Shown here piece after piece: positions 1 through 10,800 of a stretch of 64,000 nt of DNA. The notes below the pieces were generated by a model that saw only the letters and a list, made by a program, of their open reading frames with translations, did no database searches and was not told where the DNA came from. Every line of letters begins with the position of its first letter. Within the stretch, counting starts at the first letter, position 1. The DNA is from Salinivirgaceae bacterium (GTDB lineage: Bacteria; Bacteroidota; Bacteroidia; Bacteroidales; SZUA-534). The translations under genes were made by a program, and so were the position numbers. The DNA lies in contig JAGCNL010000051.1 in NCBI GenBank assembly GCA_017645945.1, positions 85,315 through 149,314 on the forward strand, in the 5' to 3' direction.

Positions 1-157
1 CTTTATAAATATAAGTTGAGTTGTTTTTTGCATTCGAGGCTCCTATTTCACAGTTTAAACACTTTCTGATACAATCCTCATATGTTTTAGCTGTCTTTTT
101 TACCAATTTGTATTCTTTCATTCTTTTCCCACACAATGGGCATTTTATATCTTCCAT
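1..157 (-). CDS. Small zinc-ribbon protein, C-terminus beyond the left edge
   Basis: Reading the minus strand from the ATG at 155-157 gives an open frame of 52 codons to the window edge. It begins MEDIKCPLCGKRMKEYKLVK and carries a second cysteine pair (CLNC) about 30 residues after CPLC, so it looks like a four-cysteine zinc ribbon. Such proteins bind one zinc ion and often contact nucleic acid, but no function can be named from this fragment. It lies 33 bp downstream of the WYL regulator gene on the same strand, so the two may be co-transcribed. Confidence is moderate because the end is missing. Confidence 0.55.
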   Translation of the reverse strand, partial: MEDIKCPLCGKRMKEYKLVKKTAKTYEDCIRKCLNCEIGASNAKNNSTYIYK

Positions 158-190
158 AGGTTATTTTATTAATTTGACAAATATCGTTTA

Positions 191-1090
191 CTACTTATAC
201 AACATTAACGCTTTTTGTAGTTCTTTTTTCATTCGAGTGCGCAAACTTTCGGGTTCGAGAACTTCGATTTGTTTGCCGCGTTTGAGCAGTTCCTGAATGA
301 AATCGGGGGTTATTCGAAGGGTGTATTTGAAATCGACGTAGGTGTCGGTTTGGGCAACTTCGGTTTGCGATTGGTGCAGCGGCAAGGCGCGCAAATAGCA
401 CCAAAGTTTGTCGTACGTCCGCAGACGAACATCCTCTAACGGCAGGCTATCATCGACATAAATGCCCGAATAAAACTGGTAAAAGGCCACGGGCGAGAAA
501 TCGTCGGCAGGATAGACAAACGGCTCATCGATTACGGCGAGGCCCTGCATCCGATTGAGGGCGAAATGCAGCAAGGCCGCCCGCTGCTCGGAATATCCAA
601 GCAAATACCAATGCTGGTGGAACAAACGAATGCAATAGGGGCTTACGATATGAACTGATTTATTTTCTTCCTGATACGATTGGTATGTGATTTCAACCTT
701 TCGGCTCCGTTTCATTGCATCGATAATGAACGACAAGTATTCAGGACTTTCGGGAATATCCTCATACACAATACGCTCTTTTATCTGCTCGCCAGCCTGC
801 ACAAGGTTCGATGCACAAAACGTGTTCAGCAGCCACTGACGGCTTGGGTTTCTCTTGAATTCATTGAAATTAGCAATGTAATAGAGATAGCCATGGTGGG
901 TGTCGCACGCCACCTCAACATCAAACATCTTTTCCAAATCCTTCTTATATTGGTGGAAGGTGCGTTTGGGCAGCTTGCAATTAAAATCCAACTCCCAATT
1001 CGAACTGATATCCTCGAAAGAAATCTTTTTGGCCAATAGTAACGTGTTCATCAGCCACAGATAGCGGTTGTAATAACTTCCCTTCGACAT
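191..1090 (-). CDS. WYL-domain transcriptional regulator
   Basis: The 299-residue protein has an N-terminal helical part typical of the winged-helix region of WYL regulators (LMNTLLLAKKISFEDI; LPKRTFHQYKKDL) and, from about residue 120, a WYL domain. The core is visible as IRLFHQHWYLLGYSEQR, followed by strand-rich sequence and a C-terminal WCX-like extension (LRITPDFIQELLKRG). WYL domains bind ligands, often nucleic acid, and control DNA-damage, phage-defence or metabolic genes. The target here is unknown. It sits between a predicted outer-membrane protein gene (33 bp upstream) and a zinc-ribbon gene (33 bp downstream), all on one strand. The domain call is firm, the regulon is not known. 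Confidence 0.85.
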   Translation of the reverse strand: MSKGSYYNRYLWLMNTLLLAKKISFEDISSNWELDFNCKLPKRTFHQYKKDLEKMFDVEVACDTHHGYLYYIANFNEFKRNPSRQWLLNTFCASNLVQAGEQIKERIVYEDIPESPEYLSFIIDAMKRSRKVEITYQSYQEENKSVHIVSPYCIRLFHQHWYLLGYSEQRAALLHFALNRMQGLAVIDEPFVYPADDFSPVAFYQFYSGIYVDDSLPLEDVRLRTYDKLWCYLRALPLHQSQTEVAQTDTYVDFKYTLRITPDFIQELLKRGKQIEVLEPESLRTRMKKELQKALMLYK

Positions 1091-1123
1091 ATTTTGCTGT
1101 TTTATTTGGATTTATGCGATGCC

Positions 1124-2230
1124 TCACCGCCGCCAAAGCACAAAATCGGGGCGAAGGATGAAGGTGAAGGCGTAGGTGTAGTCGAACGCTGAATTTTTAA
1201 TGTCGTAGTAGCCGACGGCCGTCAAAGCGGCTGTGAAATAATCGGTTACGTCTTTGGTAAGATTCAATTCACCTGTGAGCATACTGCGTTTTTGCTGGTC
1301 GGTGGTGCCGTCGTACGACTTGCACATAAACATCGGGTTGCCTTGCTGGGCGATGAAACTGTCGGCAAGCCAATAGCCAACCGAAAGACTGCTCTTTCCG
1401 TGCATCAGCCTGACATCAGACAACCAACCCCAGCCACTCTGGTAGAGACTTTCGGGCGTGGGCGAATTGTCCTTGTAACCAATCACTTGCGATGATGCGC
1501 CAATGCCGCTAATAAAACCGTCGAAGTGATGAGCAAGACGTGCACCGCCCGAAACGTAGTAGAACAGCCGCATTGCTGTTGTGTCGGCATCTATCTGTCC
1601 GCCACGGTGGAAAATGGTGAACGATGCAGGGATTTCCAATTCAAGAGCATCGGAAGACAGGGACTTCCATCCAACCGACAGTCCGCCGTAAATCTGCTCT
1701 TTCTTGTTGTCACCGCGGAAGATAAAATCCTGCCAATCGACCCACACATCGGCAAACAAGCGGTTTGTGTTATATACAATCTGCATTCCGTTCTCGTAAT
1801 TGTTAACGAGTTGCCGCTCGCGGTGCATCACAGGTTCGGGTAAGCGATGAAACGATGCGCCATTGATGGTGCCCATCGTTACGGCAAGTTTATCGGTGTG
1901 CCAAGTTACGGAATAGACTGGCAGACAATCAGTAAACTTGTCGAGTCCTGAATATTTTGTGAACCGCACACCCGCTTTTGCCTTGATGCTAGGTGTGAAG
2001 TGGTACTCAAGTGCTGGTTGCAAATTAAAACCGATGAGAGTGTAGCCCTTGTCGATTGGACCAAAAAACTCATTGTTCCACAAAAAGTTGTAGTTGTCAA
2101 TCGTCAGATGCAATGCTGCCGAATCGGCCATCAGCAGGCGCTCAACATCGCTCTCGGCCGCAAAGTATTGCGCAGTGGTGATGACGGGCAACATTATGGC
2201 AATCAACAATATGTGAAGGAATCGACGCAT
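1124..2230 (-). CDS. Predicted outer-membrane beta-barrel protein, function unknown
   Basis: The 368-residue protein starts with a signal peptide (MRRFLHILLIAIMLPVITTA, cleavage probably before QYFAAES). The remainder alternates hydrophobic and polar residues with many aromatic strand ends (for example LSVGYWLADSFIAQQ, YFTAALTAVGYYDI) and ends in a strand-like FTFILRPDFVLWRR. This is the look of an outer-membrane barrel, though I do not recognise the family. It lies between ruvB and a WYL regulator on the same strand. The gap in front of the start holds degenerate repeats instead of a recognisable promoter. The coding call is firm; the barrel is inferred from the strand pattern. Confidence 0.7.
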   Translation of the reverse strand: MRRFLHILLIAIMLPVITTAQYFAAESDVERLLMADSAALHLTIDNYNFLWNNEFFGPIDKGYTLIGFNLQPALEYHFTPSIKAKAGVRFTKYSGLDKFTDCLPVYSVTWHTDKLAVTMGTINGASFHRLPEPVMHRERQLVNNYENGMQIVYNTNRLFADVWVDWQDFIFRGDNKKEQIYGGLSVGWKSLSSDALELEIPASFTIFHRGGQIDADTTAMRLFYYVSGGARLAHHFDGFISGIGASSQVIGYKDNSPTPESLYQSGWGWLSDVRLMHGKSSLSVGYWLADSFIAQQGNPMFMCKSYDGTTDQQKRSMLTGELNLTKDVTDYFTAALTAVGYYDIKNSAFDYTYAFTFILRPDFVLWRR

Positions 2231-2326
2231 TTGAGTTTTAAGTTCTTGATTTAAAGTTGAACGGGTTTAACAAGTTGAATTTGTGCATTTATTTTCTGTT
2301 GTCCGTAGTCTATAGTCCGAAGTCTT
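2231..2326 (-). repeat. Degenerate short-period repeat leader between ruvB and the barrel gene
   Basis: Read on the minus strand, the gap first holds GACTTCGGACTATAGACTAC-like direct repeats (near 2296-2324) and then AACTTTAAATCAAGAACTTA-like repeats (2231-2262) that run to the start codon at 2230. Both pieces recur, in the same order, before the methyltransferase gene at 24204. See the finding on dispersed leader repeats. Confidence 0.6.
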
Positions 2327-3358
2327 TTAGAACAGCGTTCCCTGCTGCGCATCGATATTGAAACGTGTGCGCCCAAGATGGCTGTAAGCCTTTTCGGTGG
2401 CTTCGCGGCCACGCGGTGTGCGCTTGATGAAGCCTTCCTGAATGAGGAACGGCTCGTAAACTTCCTCGACAGTGCCACCATCCTCGCCCACGGCGGTAGC
2501 AATGGTGGTGATGCCCACCGGACCGCCTTTGAACTTGTCGATGATGGTTGTCAGAATGCGGTTGTCCATCTCGTCGAGACCGTACTGGTCGATGTTGAGA
2601 GCACGAAGCGAGAACTGTGCAATCTCAAGGTCGATGTGGCCAGAGCCTTTCACCTGCGCAAAGTCGCGCACACGGCGCAACAGAGCGTTGGCAATACGCG
2701 GCGTTCCTCGGCTGCGCGAAGAAATCTCGAAGGCAGCATCATCGTCGATGGGCACCTGAAGAATTGATGCTGAACGCTTAACGATTTTCTTCAGCGTCTC
2801 GGCGTCGTAATACTCAAAATGCAGATTGATGCCGAAGCGTGCACGCAACGGGCTTGTAAGCAGTCCGGCACGGGTGGTGGCGCCAACCAGGGTGAACGGG
2901 TTGAGCGACAACTGCACCGAACGTGCGGCGGGACCTTTATCTATCAGAATATCTATTCGAAAATCTTCCATTGCCGAATAAAGATACTCCTCGACAACAG
3001 GATTCAGACGGTGAATCTCATCGATGAAAAGCACATCGTTTGGCTCAAGGCTGGTTAGGATTCCCGCAAGGTCGCCTGGTTTGTCGAGCACGGGACCTGA
3101 GCTGATTTTGAAGCCCACACCCAACTCATTGGCCACAATGTTTGCCAAAGTTGTCTTGCCCAGTCCAGGAGGACCATTGAGCAGCAGATGGTCGAGCGGC
3201 TCACCGCGCATTTTGGCGGCCTGCACAAAAACTTTCAAGTTCTCAAGAATACGCGCCTGACCGTTGAAGTCGTCGAACGTGAGCGGCCGCAACTTGTTTT
3301 CGTACTCTTTGTCAGATATTATGGTGGCATTCTGCCGTATGTCAAAACTTTCGTCCAT
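2327..3358 (-). CDS. ruvB: Holliday junction branch-migration helicase RuvB
   Basis: RuvB is the hexameric AAA+ motor that, with RuvA, drives branch migration of Holliday junctions in recombinational repair. The 343-residue protein shows Walker [10 protein letters not shown] (about 62-70), Walker B FIDEIH (about 111-116), sensor 1 GATTRAG (about 159-165), the LRARFG arginine-finger segment and a C-terminal winged helix ([18 protein letters not shown]). A longer frame reaches back to 3433, but I chose the ATG at 3358 (MDESFDIRQ) because family members start there and the 25 extra residues do not look like RuvB. The DUF4296 gene ends 78 bp upstream. Identification is certain. Confidence 0.97.
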   Translation of the reverse strand: MDESFDIRQNATIISDKEYENKLRPLTFDDFNGQARILENLKVFVQAAKMRGEPLDHLLLNGPPGLGKTTLANIVANELGVGFKISSGPVLDKPGDLAGILTSLEPNDVLFIDEIHRLNPVVEEYLYSAMEDFRIDILIDKGPAARSVQLSLNPFTLVGATTRAGLLTSPLRARFGINLHFEYYDAETLKKIVKRSASILQVPIDDDAAFEISSRSRGTPRIANALLRRVRDFAQVKGSGHIDLEIAQFSLRALNIDQYGLDEMDNRILTTIIDKFKGGPVGITTIATAVGEDGGTVEEVYEPFLIQEGFIKRTPRGREATEKAYSHLGRTRFNIDAQQGTLF

Positions 3359-3436
3359 AGGCGGCAAGATAGTGGAAAAGTTGCAAGTAGGAATCGCCGT
3401 GTGCGGATTTTTTGGATTTACCGTTTTCCCCACCCG

Positions 3437-3817
3437 TCAGTCTCTGCTCGGATTGTTTTTGAGAGTCTTGTTTTCGTCAGAGTTCATGTTTTCCGTCTCG
3501 AATTTGGTGAGTTTCTCAATAACCTTGTTGTAAAGTTTCTCATACTCATCAGTGTGACGGCTATAATATTTCATTGTATTGTTGAACTGCTTCGGGGTGA
3601 CGTTGTGCTTTCGGAGAACATAGTCATACGCCCCTTGGATACGGTCACGGTTGCGATCGACACGGGAGCCTGTGTACGACAGATAGCCATCAGTAATGTG
3701 AATGTCGAAAAGCAAATCGACCAACTCATCCTTATTAATCTCCGGACGCGCACCATCCTCATTCGAACACGACATCAGCGCAAATGCCAGAACCACGAAC
3801 AGCCAAAAATGTCTCAT
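3437..3817 (-). CDS. DUF4296 lipoprotein
   Basis: The 126-residue protein begins with a short signal peptide ending in a lipobox (FALMSCSNED, acylated Cys about residue 17), so it is probably an outer-membrane lipoprotein. The middle matches the DUF4296 pattern of Bacteroidota: an acidic helix (INKDELVDLLFDIHITDGYL), a Y-rich stretch, and a helical segment (YYSRHTDEYEKLYNKVIEKL). The function of the family is not established. The gene lies directly upstream of ruvB on the same strand, after a terminator that closes the porP operon. The highly charged C-terminal tail (NSDENKTLKNN) is probably disordered. Confidence 0.8.
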   Translation of the reverse strand: MRHFWLFVVLAFALMSCSNEDGARPEINKDELVDLLFDIHITDGYLSYTGSRVDRNRDRIQGAYDYVLRKHNVTPKQFNNTMKYYSRHTDEYEKLYNKVIEKLTKFETENMNSDENKTLKNNPSRD

Positions 3818-3830
3818 TATGAAGCAAATT

Positions 3831-3861
3831 AAAAAAGGCCACCGTGTTTGCGGCGGCCTTT
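3831..3861 (-). terminator. Intrinsic terminator after the porP/sprF gene
   Basis: On the minus strand AAAGGCC and CCG form a stem with CGG and GGCCTTT across a short loop, and the 3' arm runs straight into TTTTTT. It lies between the porP stop (3868) and the DUF4296 start (3817), so it separates the adhesin/porP transcript from the DUF4296-ruvB group. Confidence 0.8.
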
Positions 3862-3867
3862 CGATGT

Positions 3868-4818
3868 TTATCTAATCTTACGTTTCGATTTCGACTTGCG
3901 GATGTCCTCAAACTTGACACCGAGCATAATCTCATGTGAACCGTAGCTTGCCGAACTCAACTTCGATATGGTCAAATCGTAAGAGTAGCCGATATTAATC
4001 ATATCGTTGTAGTTGTAACCTACGAATGCGATGACAGCCTCAGGATTCTTGAAGTTGTAGCGGAATCCCAAACCGCCCCAAACCATCTTCTGGTAAATCA
4101 CGCGGCAGTTGATATCAGTCATGAAATCGTAGTTAGGAACTGTCTTGATGAGGATTGACGGCTCAAGGTCGAAGTTACGGTCGATGTTGTACTTGTAACC
4201 GCCCTGGATGTAGAAGTGCGGTTTCACGCGACCGTCCTTCACAATGTAGCCCTCGTCGTACTTGTCGAGCAACGACATGTTGTTGAAGAACAAGTGGTTG
4301 AACGAAATACCAGCGTAGTACTGCGAAGTGTAGAGGTAAACACCAAGTGAACCATCAGGATAAACCTTCTTGTAAACTGTGTTCTGGAAACCGTTCTCAC
4401 CCTCGTTGAGCTCGTTGACATCTGACAAATCGACTTTCTGCTGAACAACGCCCACGAACAAACCTCCTGATATGCGGATGTCGCCCGAAATGCGCACGTT
4501 GTAGCTGTAAGAGCCGTAGGCGCCCATGTTGCCGATCGGACCGGTCACATCATTGAATATGTAGCCGCCGTAGCCCATAGGCATCACCTTGTGCGGTCCG
4601 TAACCGCCGAGCATATAGGTCTGCGGAGCATCCTTCACACCGGCAAACTGGTAACGATAGTTCGTCTTAATCTGCCAATAGTCGCTTGTGCCACCTATTG
4701 CAGGGTTAAGCGCATACTCATTGAACATATACTGCGAGAATTGTGGCAGTAACTGTGCATTGGCACTCGGAGCTGCGATCAGAGCTCCTGCAAACAAGGT
4801 TAAAATAATCCTCTTCAT
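3868..4818 (-). CDS. PorP/SprF family T9SS-associated outer-membrane protein
   Basis: The 316-residue protein has a clear signal peptide (MKRIILTLFAGALIAAPSAN, then AQ) and the PorP/SprF hallmark after it: QLLPQFSQYMFNEYALNPAI with a G at the next turn, followed by repeated glycine/tyrosine-rich strands (GGYGPHKVMPMGYGGYIFND). Members are outer-membrane barrels. Those encoded beside a CHU_C-type protein, as SprF is beside SprB in Flavobacterium johnsoniae, help export or anchor that partner. Here the gene begins 7 bp after the stop codon of the 3,702-residue CHU_C protein, so it is very likely that protein's dedicated partner. Family and pairing are well supported; the exact role is inferred. 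Confidence 0.92.
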   Translation of the reverse strand: MKRIILTLFAGALIAAPSANAQLLPQFSQYMFNEYALNPAIGGTSDYWQIKTNYRYQFAGVKDAPQTYMLGGYGPHKVMPMGYGGYIFNDVTGPIGNMGAYGSYSYNVRISGDIRISGGLFVGVVQQKVDLSDVNELNEGENGFQNTVYKKVYPDGSLGVYLYTSQYYAGISFNHLFFNNMSLLDKYDEGYIVKDGRVKPHFYIQGGYKYNIDRNFDLEPSILIKTVPNYDFMTDINCRVIYQKMVWGGLGFRYNFKNPEAVIAFVGYNYNDMINIGYSYDLTISKLSSASYGSHEIMLGVKFEDIRKSKSKRKIR

Positions 4819-4825
4819 AACTGTA

Positions 4826-7800
4826 TTACCTTATAATTGTAACAGGTCCTGTAACTTTCTTTCCTACAAGAACATCATCACTACATTGGATAACGTAGTA
4901 GTAGGTGCCCGCTGGCAGCGGTTTGTTCTTGGCGTTGCGGCCATCCCACTCATGAGCGTTTGAGTATTCGAGACCGCTGCCTGAGTACTGCCATACGCGG
5001 CCGCCCCAGCGGTTGAATACGTAGATTGTGACATTGCTGTAAGATGCCAAACCGTCGATTCTCCAAGTCTCGTTATACTCGTCGCCGTTAGGAGTGAATA
5101 CCTCCATCGGTTTGATTCCGTCAATCGAATTGATCTCCAACTTGTCAGTGAATACGCAAGACAGAGTTGTGTCGATACGATAGATGTCATCGTAAGCGGT
5201 GAACACCACTGTGTCGATAGCTTGTACAACCAACTCTCCGTAGGTCTTGGCAGTCATCGGGTTGCCAGTGCCGATGGAATCAAGCTCAGGTATGAGAGCT
5301 GAGTAGTCGCTACCACCTATATGCTTCCATGTCCAGTAGTTCTCGCTGAATACTGACTGTGCATCACCGAACTCGAACTCAGGAGTGTTAGCCTCGAATG
5401 TTACGAGAGCACCCTCAGCCACTTCGTATCTGCCAGCCACCAGTTTGAACGTCTCATCATCGCTAAGTCGTGCGTTCAGTTTGTTAACTGGTTTCATTGC
5501 AGTTGCCTTGATTGAGTCGATGTCCATGCACTTGCCGTTGCTTACACTTACATAGTAGTAAGTCTCGCCGCCGTATGGCATGAAGTCTGCCCAGCCCTTG
5601 TTAGTTGCCGACGAATCGGTGAATACTGCGTAAACCACGCCGTTGATTGTCTCAAGCTTGCTGTATGCAGGTTTCTTCACCTCTTCAGGAACAACAACCG
5701 GCGCTTCTGTTGCCGACGAATCTTGCTCAAGCGAATCAGCATAGAATCTGAGTTTTCTGTATCGTGATACGTAAGCTACACCATTGCTGTCAGCCTTAAC
5801 TGTATCAACAGGAACCTCAATCGTCTCTACAGGCTCCTCAATGTATTGTGCATAGAAGCTGTAGCTGAATTTGCCGCTTGCAGTTACATAAGCTGAAAGC
5901 TCATTGTCGGCGCAAGTGAAGATTGCAGGCGAGTTCTTGCCGTTCTGGTAGAAGCCGGCCTCCTCGATTGCGAAACTGTCTTTACCCTTAACCTTGATTG
6001 TATCAGTTACGGCGCAGACAAGATCATCAGTGTAACCGATTGTCAGCAGGTGATTGCCGCTTGCAACCTTATCAAATGTCGGTTGCTGCTGTTCGGTAAC
6101 CGAACGATCGTCAAACTTGAACGAAACGGTACCCGATACCTGCTTGAAGTTGATCTTAACCCAACCATTGTCCGAAATCTTGCCGTCGGCTGTGTAAACC
6201 TGGCAATCAGGTCCGGTTACATCGGCTGTGCTGATATAGCTATTGATGTCGATCTGCGGATACTTCGAGTTGACAACCAAGCTGACAGGATCGCTCAAGC
6301 AGCCCACTGCGTCCTTCACGAGTACGTTATACTTGCCTGAAATCAGGTTGTAATTTTCCTCGTTCAGTGACAATGTGAATATTGTCGTATCAACTTTTGC
6401 GTCGACGCTCAGTTTTACGTCTGTCGAATCATCCGGATTGACGAACAGGAATTGTTTGTATGACTCCCAGCCGCCTGTTATGTTGGCGAACGAAACCTCG
6501 CCGTCAGCCACATTGAAGCAAGAGTTCTCGATTGTGTTCGATACCGAGAAGATAATCGGCTTCGGCTGTGTAACCTCGATAGTGTCGAACTTCACGCACA
6601 ACGAGTCGTCAGTAACTTTGACAATGTATGTGCCAGCCTTAATGCCTAACAATTCGGCTGTTGTGTCGGCCAAAGCCGTAGTGTCGTTCATCCAGCTGTA
6701 CTTGAATCCGCCGTTCTTGCTTGTCGGAGTTACGGTTATCGTACCGAACTCGTCGTAGCAAATCGGTTTCTCAACAACCACATTCTTGATGCGGAATTCT
6801 GACAAGTCGTTGATGGTGATTGTTGTGTTGTAGTCGCAACCAAGACTATCGCGTACATACAGTTTGTAATCACCGATTGTAAGGCCCGTAACCTCAACTT
6901 TCTCCTCGTTGCCTGAGCTCAGTTCAACTGACCAGCTGTCGCGTGAGAATGTGTAAGTGAACGGAGCGCTGCCGCCAAACAACTTCTCAAAGCCTGCAGG
7001 TTGGTTAATCACAATTGCACCAATCGAATCGTAGCAGTGCGACGGGATGCTGTCAACCAACAATTTCTCTATGCTCAACTTGTTGCTCGGTTCAGTAATT
7101 ACTATTGTATCGTACAAGCATTCAACACTGTCGCTGCTGTAAAGCTGCCACATCTTCAACATGTACGAACCAGCCTTAAGGTCGGCAATATCAGGTGTAT
7201 TGACTACTACAGAGTCTGGCCACATCGGGCTGCTCCACTCGTAGAAGTATGGTCTGTGAAGACCGCCTTTACCCTTAACCTCAATCTTACCATCGTTCCA
7301 ACCGTTGCAGGTAACATTATTCAATACGATGGTATCGTAACGCAGCGGTTCAAACTTAATATCGATGGTATCGATGATTTCGCAAGTTTCCGGATTCTGG
7401 TCCTTCACATACAATATGTATCTGCCAACATTGAGACCGAACAACGATGCTTTTGCGTCGGTAGTGTCCACCTGCAAGGTGTCGCCAGCCTCATTTTGCC
7501 AAATGCAAGTGTAATTTGGATAACCACCAGTAACTTCTGCGATGAGAGCACCATTCGATGCTGTTTCAACACCACGTACAGGTATGTTTTCAACACTTAC
7601 ATGCAGTGCCAAATCATCATCCAGCTCCAGTTCGCCATACTGGCGGCATCCATCAGGCATTGAAATTACCTGAACTATATTCTTTCCGTAATGCAGAGTC
7701 TTAAGCGTATCACCAATATTGACAGTGTCCTTACCGGCATTCCAGATAATTTTTGCAACACTGTAAATTTCGAATGTCTTTCCATTCATTACTCTTGGTA

Positions 7801-10800
7801 TTACTGCACCACCATTGGCTATGTTAATACAGTAAATATCATTTGTTTTTGTCGGGATGAATTTCAAATCACCATCGTCGAGAACCTCAACACTGTCGAC
7901 AACGCTGCAACCTGTACCTAATGCGTCGGCTACGGTTACATAGTACATGTCAGGTCCGATGTTCTTCAAAGTATCGACCACTACGCCCGGAAGCAGGGTA
8001 TCGGTTCTAATGATTGTGTCAGTGCCGTATTTTGCAGTCCAACTTACCACAAACGGAGCTACACCACCATTAATCTTCACAGCTGCATAGCCAGTTGCAC
8101 CGGCACACTCTGATTTCTCCATGGCCATCTCAACGTACAGAGAGTCAGGATAGCTGATGACGATGGTGTCGTTAGCCCAGCACATATTCTTATCGACAAC
8201 TTTGATTGCGTATGAGCCTTCACCAGCATTCGTGATTGCTGAATTGAGTGACAAGGTGTCACCTGTGATGGCATCTGTCCAGAGGAAGCTGAATTCTTCA
8301 GTGCCTCCCATTGGTGCCGAGTGGAAGCTTGCCACAGTATCGCCGTAGCAAACAATCGGTTGGTCGAACACTACGTTTGCCAGCAATGTGTCAGGTTGGC
8401 CAAGTACAATTTCTTTTACTTTGACGCAAGATGAGTCGTCAACAATTGTTACAACATATGTGGCTGCTTCCAGACCGACCAGCAATGCTGTTGAATCGCT
8501 GATGGCGTTACCGTCTTTAGTCCAACTGAAATGGAGATTACCGTTTCCGCCGTCTACCTTAACCTTAATAAAGCCATTGTTAAATCCGTAGCAATCAGGT
8601 TCCTTTCTAATAACGGTGTCTATAGCGAAATTCGACAAGTCCTCAATAGTGATTGTGTCAACAAACGAGCAACCATTCACATCTTTAACCACCATTCTAT
8701 AATCACCAGATTTCAAGTTGGTCAATTCAGGAGTTGTTGTAACATAATCAGTTGCCCAACCATCGTACGAGAATGTGTAAGATGCCGGAGTTCCGTTGAA
8801 GGCTTCCGCATTAACACCTATCGATATTGAACCAATTGCATCGTAGCAGTGCGAACCTTCTACTTTGATGCTGTCGGCCAGAACCGCAAACTTGGTTGTA
8901 GGTTCGTTCACCACGAATGTATGCTCGTATGTCAATGTATCGGTTTCTGTGCCTACAGTATGGTACTGGAAGACTTTGAGTGTGTAAGAACCTGCAGGCA
9001 AACCATCGATTGACGCGGTTGTGCGGACAGAATCTTCACCCCAGACATCGCTGCGCCACTCGTATACATATGAGTCGTAGAAATATCCACCGATGGCGTT
9101 TCCGTTAATGATACCAGTGCTGTCGCCCATACACTTCACGTGAGTGATGCCGTTAGATGCTGAAATGGTATCATAAGAAAGTGCGTTGTCGATAATTGTA
9201 ATCGGGAAGTCAACCGGGCAGGTCGAGCCGCCGACAATGTCGATATGCAGATTATATGCGCCAGCGCAAAGTCCTGTAGCAACAATCACAGTGTCGTCAA
9301 CCAATGTTGATGGAACTTTGTTGCCTGCAGCATCGGTCAGGATTTGTTCATACTCACCCGAACCACCGGCTACAACAATCTCGAAACCGCCATCGCAAGC
9401 TTCCACACCGTGAACAAGCGGGGTGTACTTTTCGTCAGCCACACGCAGTGCGCGCGAATTGTCGATTTCAACCAAGCCTGCACGGCAGCCTTCGTCGGCT
9501 TTTACCATGAACTTGTTCAAGCCCATAGCTAAATTCTTAATGGTATCAGCCTGAGAAAGAACATCGTTGCCATTGTTCCAGAAAATCTTAACATTGGTGG
9601 CAGCCGAGCCGTTTGATGTCACGTTATAAACATGTGCCTGTCCGTTAGGATCAGTTGCGCAAGTAACACCTGCCATCTCAATTTCAAAAGCAATGTTTCC
9701 ACCGCCCGTAATCTCAACGGTGTCGGCTTTCTTACAACCCAGAGAGTCGGTAACTTCAACAACGTAGAAGTCAACTCCAAGGTTAGTTGCATTATAGGTG
9801 TCACTAACCGATGTGTTCTCGTCGAACAATGCGTACCAGTTGTACTTGTAAGGAGCAAGACCGCCAGTTACTGATGTTACCTCAGCCGAACCTGTTGCAG
9901 CCGAGCATTCAGATGCCACCTCGTTTCCTGCCTCAACTGTCAGCTGTGCAGGGTTGGCAATCTCAACTGTATCCACTACCTCGCCATATTGGTCTTTCAC
10001 ACTTAAATAATATGTGGTGCCCGGAACTGCATTTTCAAATATTGAGTCGGTCGACATTGTAGAGTTGTTCTCATCGAGCCATGCGTAAGAGTAGCTGTTA
10101 GATACAGGAACACCGCCTTTTGCCGAAGCCTTAACGCGGACATTGCCCTCGTAGCCGTAGCATAATGGGTCGATATATTCAACTGAAGGTTCGATCTTGT
10201 CTGGCTGGCCTAAAGTGACCTGGCCATAACCCTTGCAACCATTTGCATCAATTATCTCAACACTGTATTTGCCGGCTTTGACTGTTATTACAGAATCAGT
10301 TGCACCATTGCTCCATGCGAATGAGAACGGATAAGCACCACCCTCGACTATCACTGCCAAAGTGCCGTTTTCACCATAAAAATTAATTGGCACTGAATCG
10401 AAACTAACTGTCATGTCTGCTGAACCTGCAAATACAGTGGTATCAACCTTACATCCGTTAAAGTCTTTGATTTTGAATGAAACGCTGTCACCAGCCAACT
10501 TGGTAACCTTGAGAAGCGATTGGTTGATAGAGGCAGTCACATCACTGCATTCATCTATTGTATAACCAACCGTACCACCTTCTACGGTAAATGTCACCTC
10601 ACCAGTATTTTCTTCGCAAGCTGACGGTTTGATTGTAATATTTGTGATTTCCACAGCCGATGCAGGTTGAGTGATTTCGAAAACAGAATCGACCTTACAT
10701 TTATTACCATCTTCAACGTGGAAATTATACTTTCCTGCAAGAAGATTTTCAATCCTTGTTACATTTTCTCCATAGTCTGAATTCTCTTCTTGCAAACTCG

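Noticed and set aside
21..296. A 91-codon plus-strand frame at the left edge.
   Set aside because: It is antisense to the zinc-ribbon frame (1-157) and to the end of the WYL gene. The minus-strand frame has the cysteine pairs expected of a real protein.
3188..3832. A 214-codon plus-strand frame over ruvB and the DUF4296 gene.
   Set aside because: It runs antisense to two well supported genes and through the terminator-side gap; no family resemblance.
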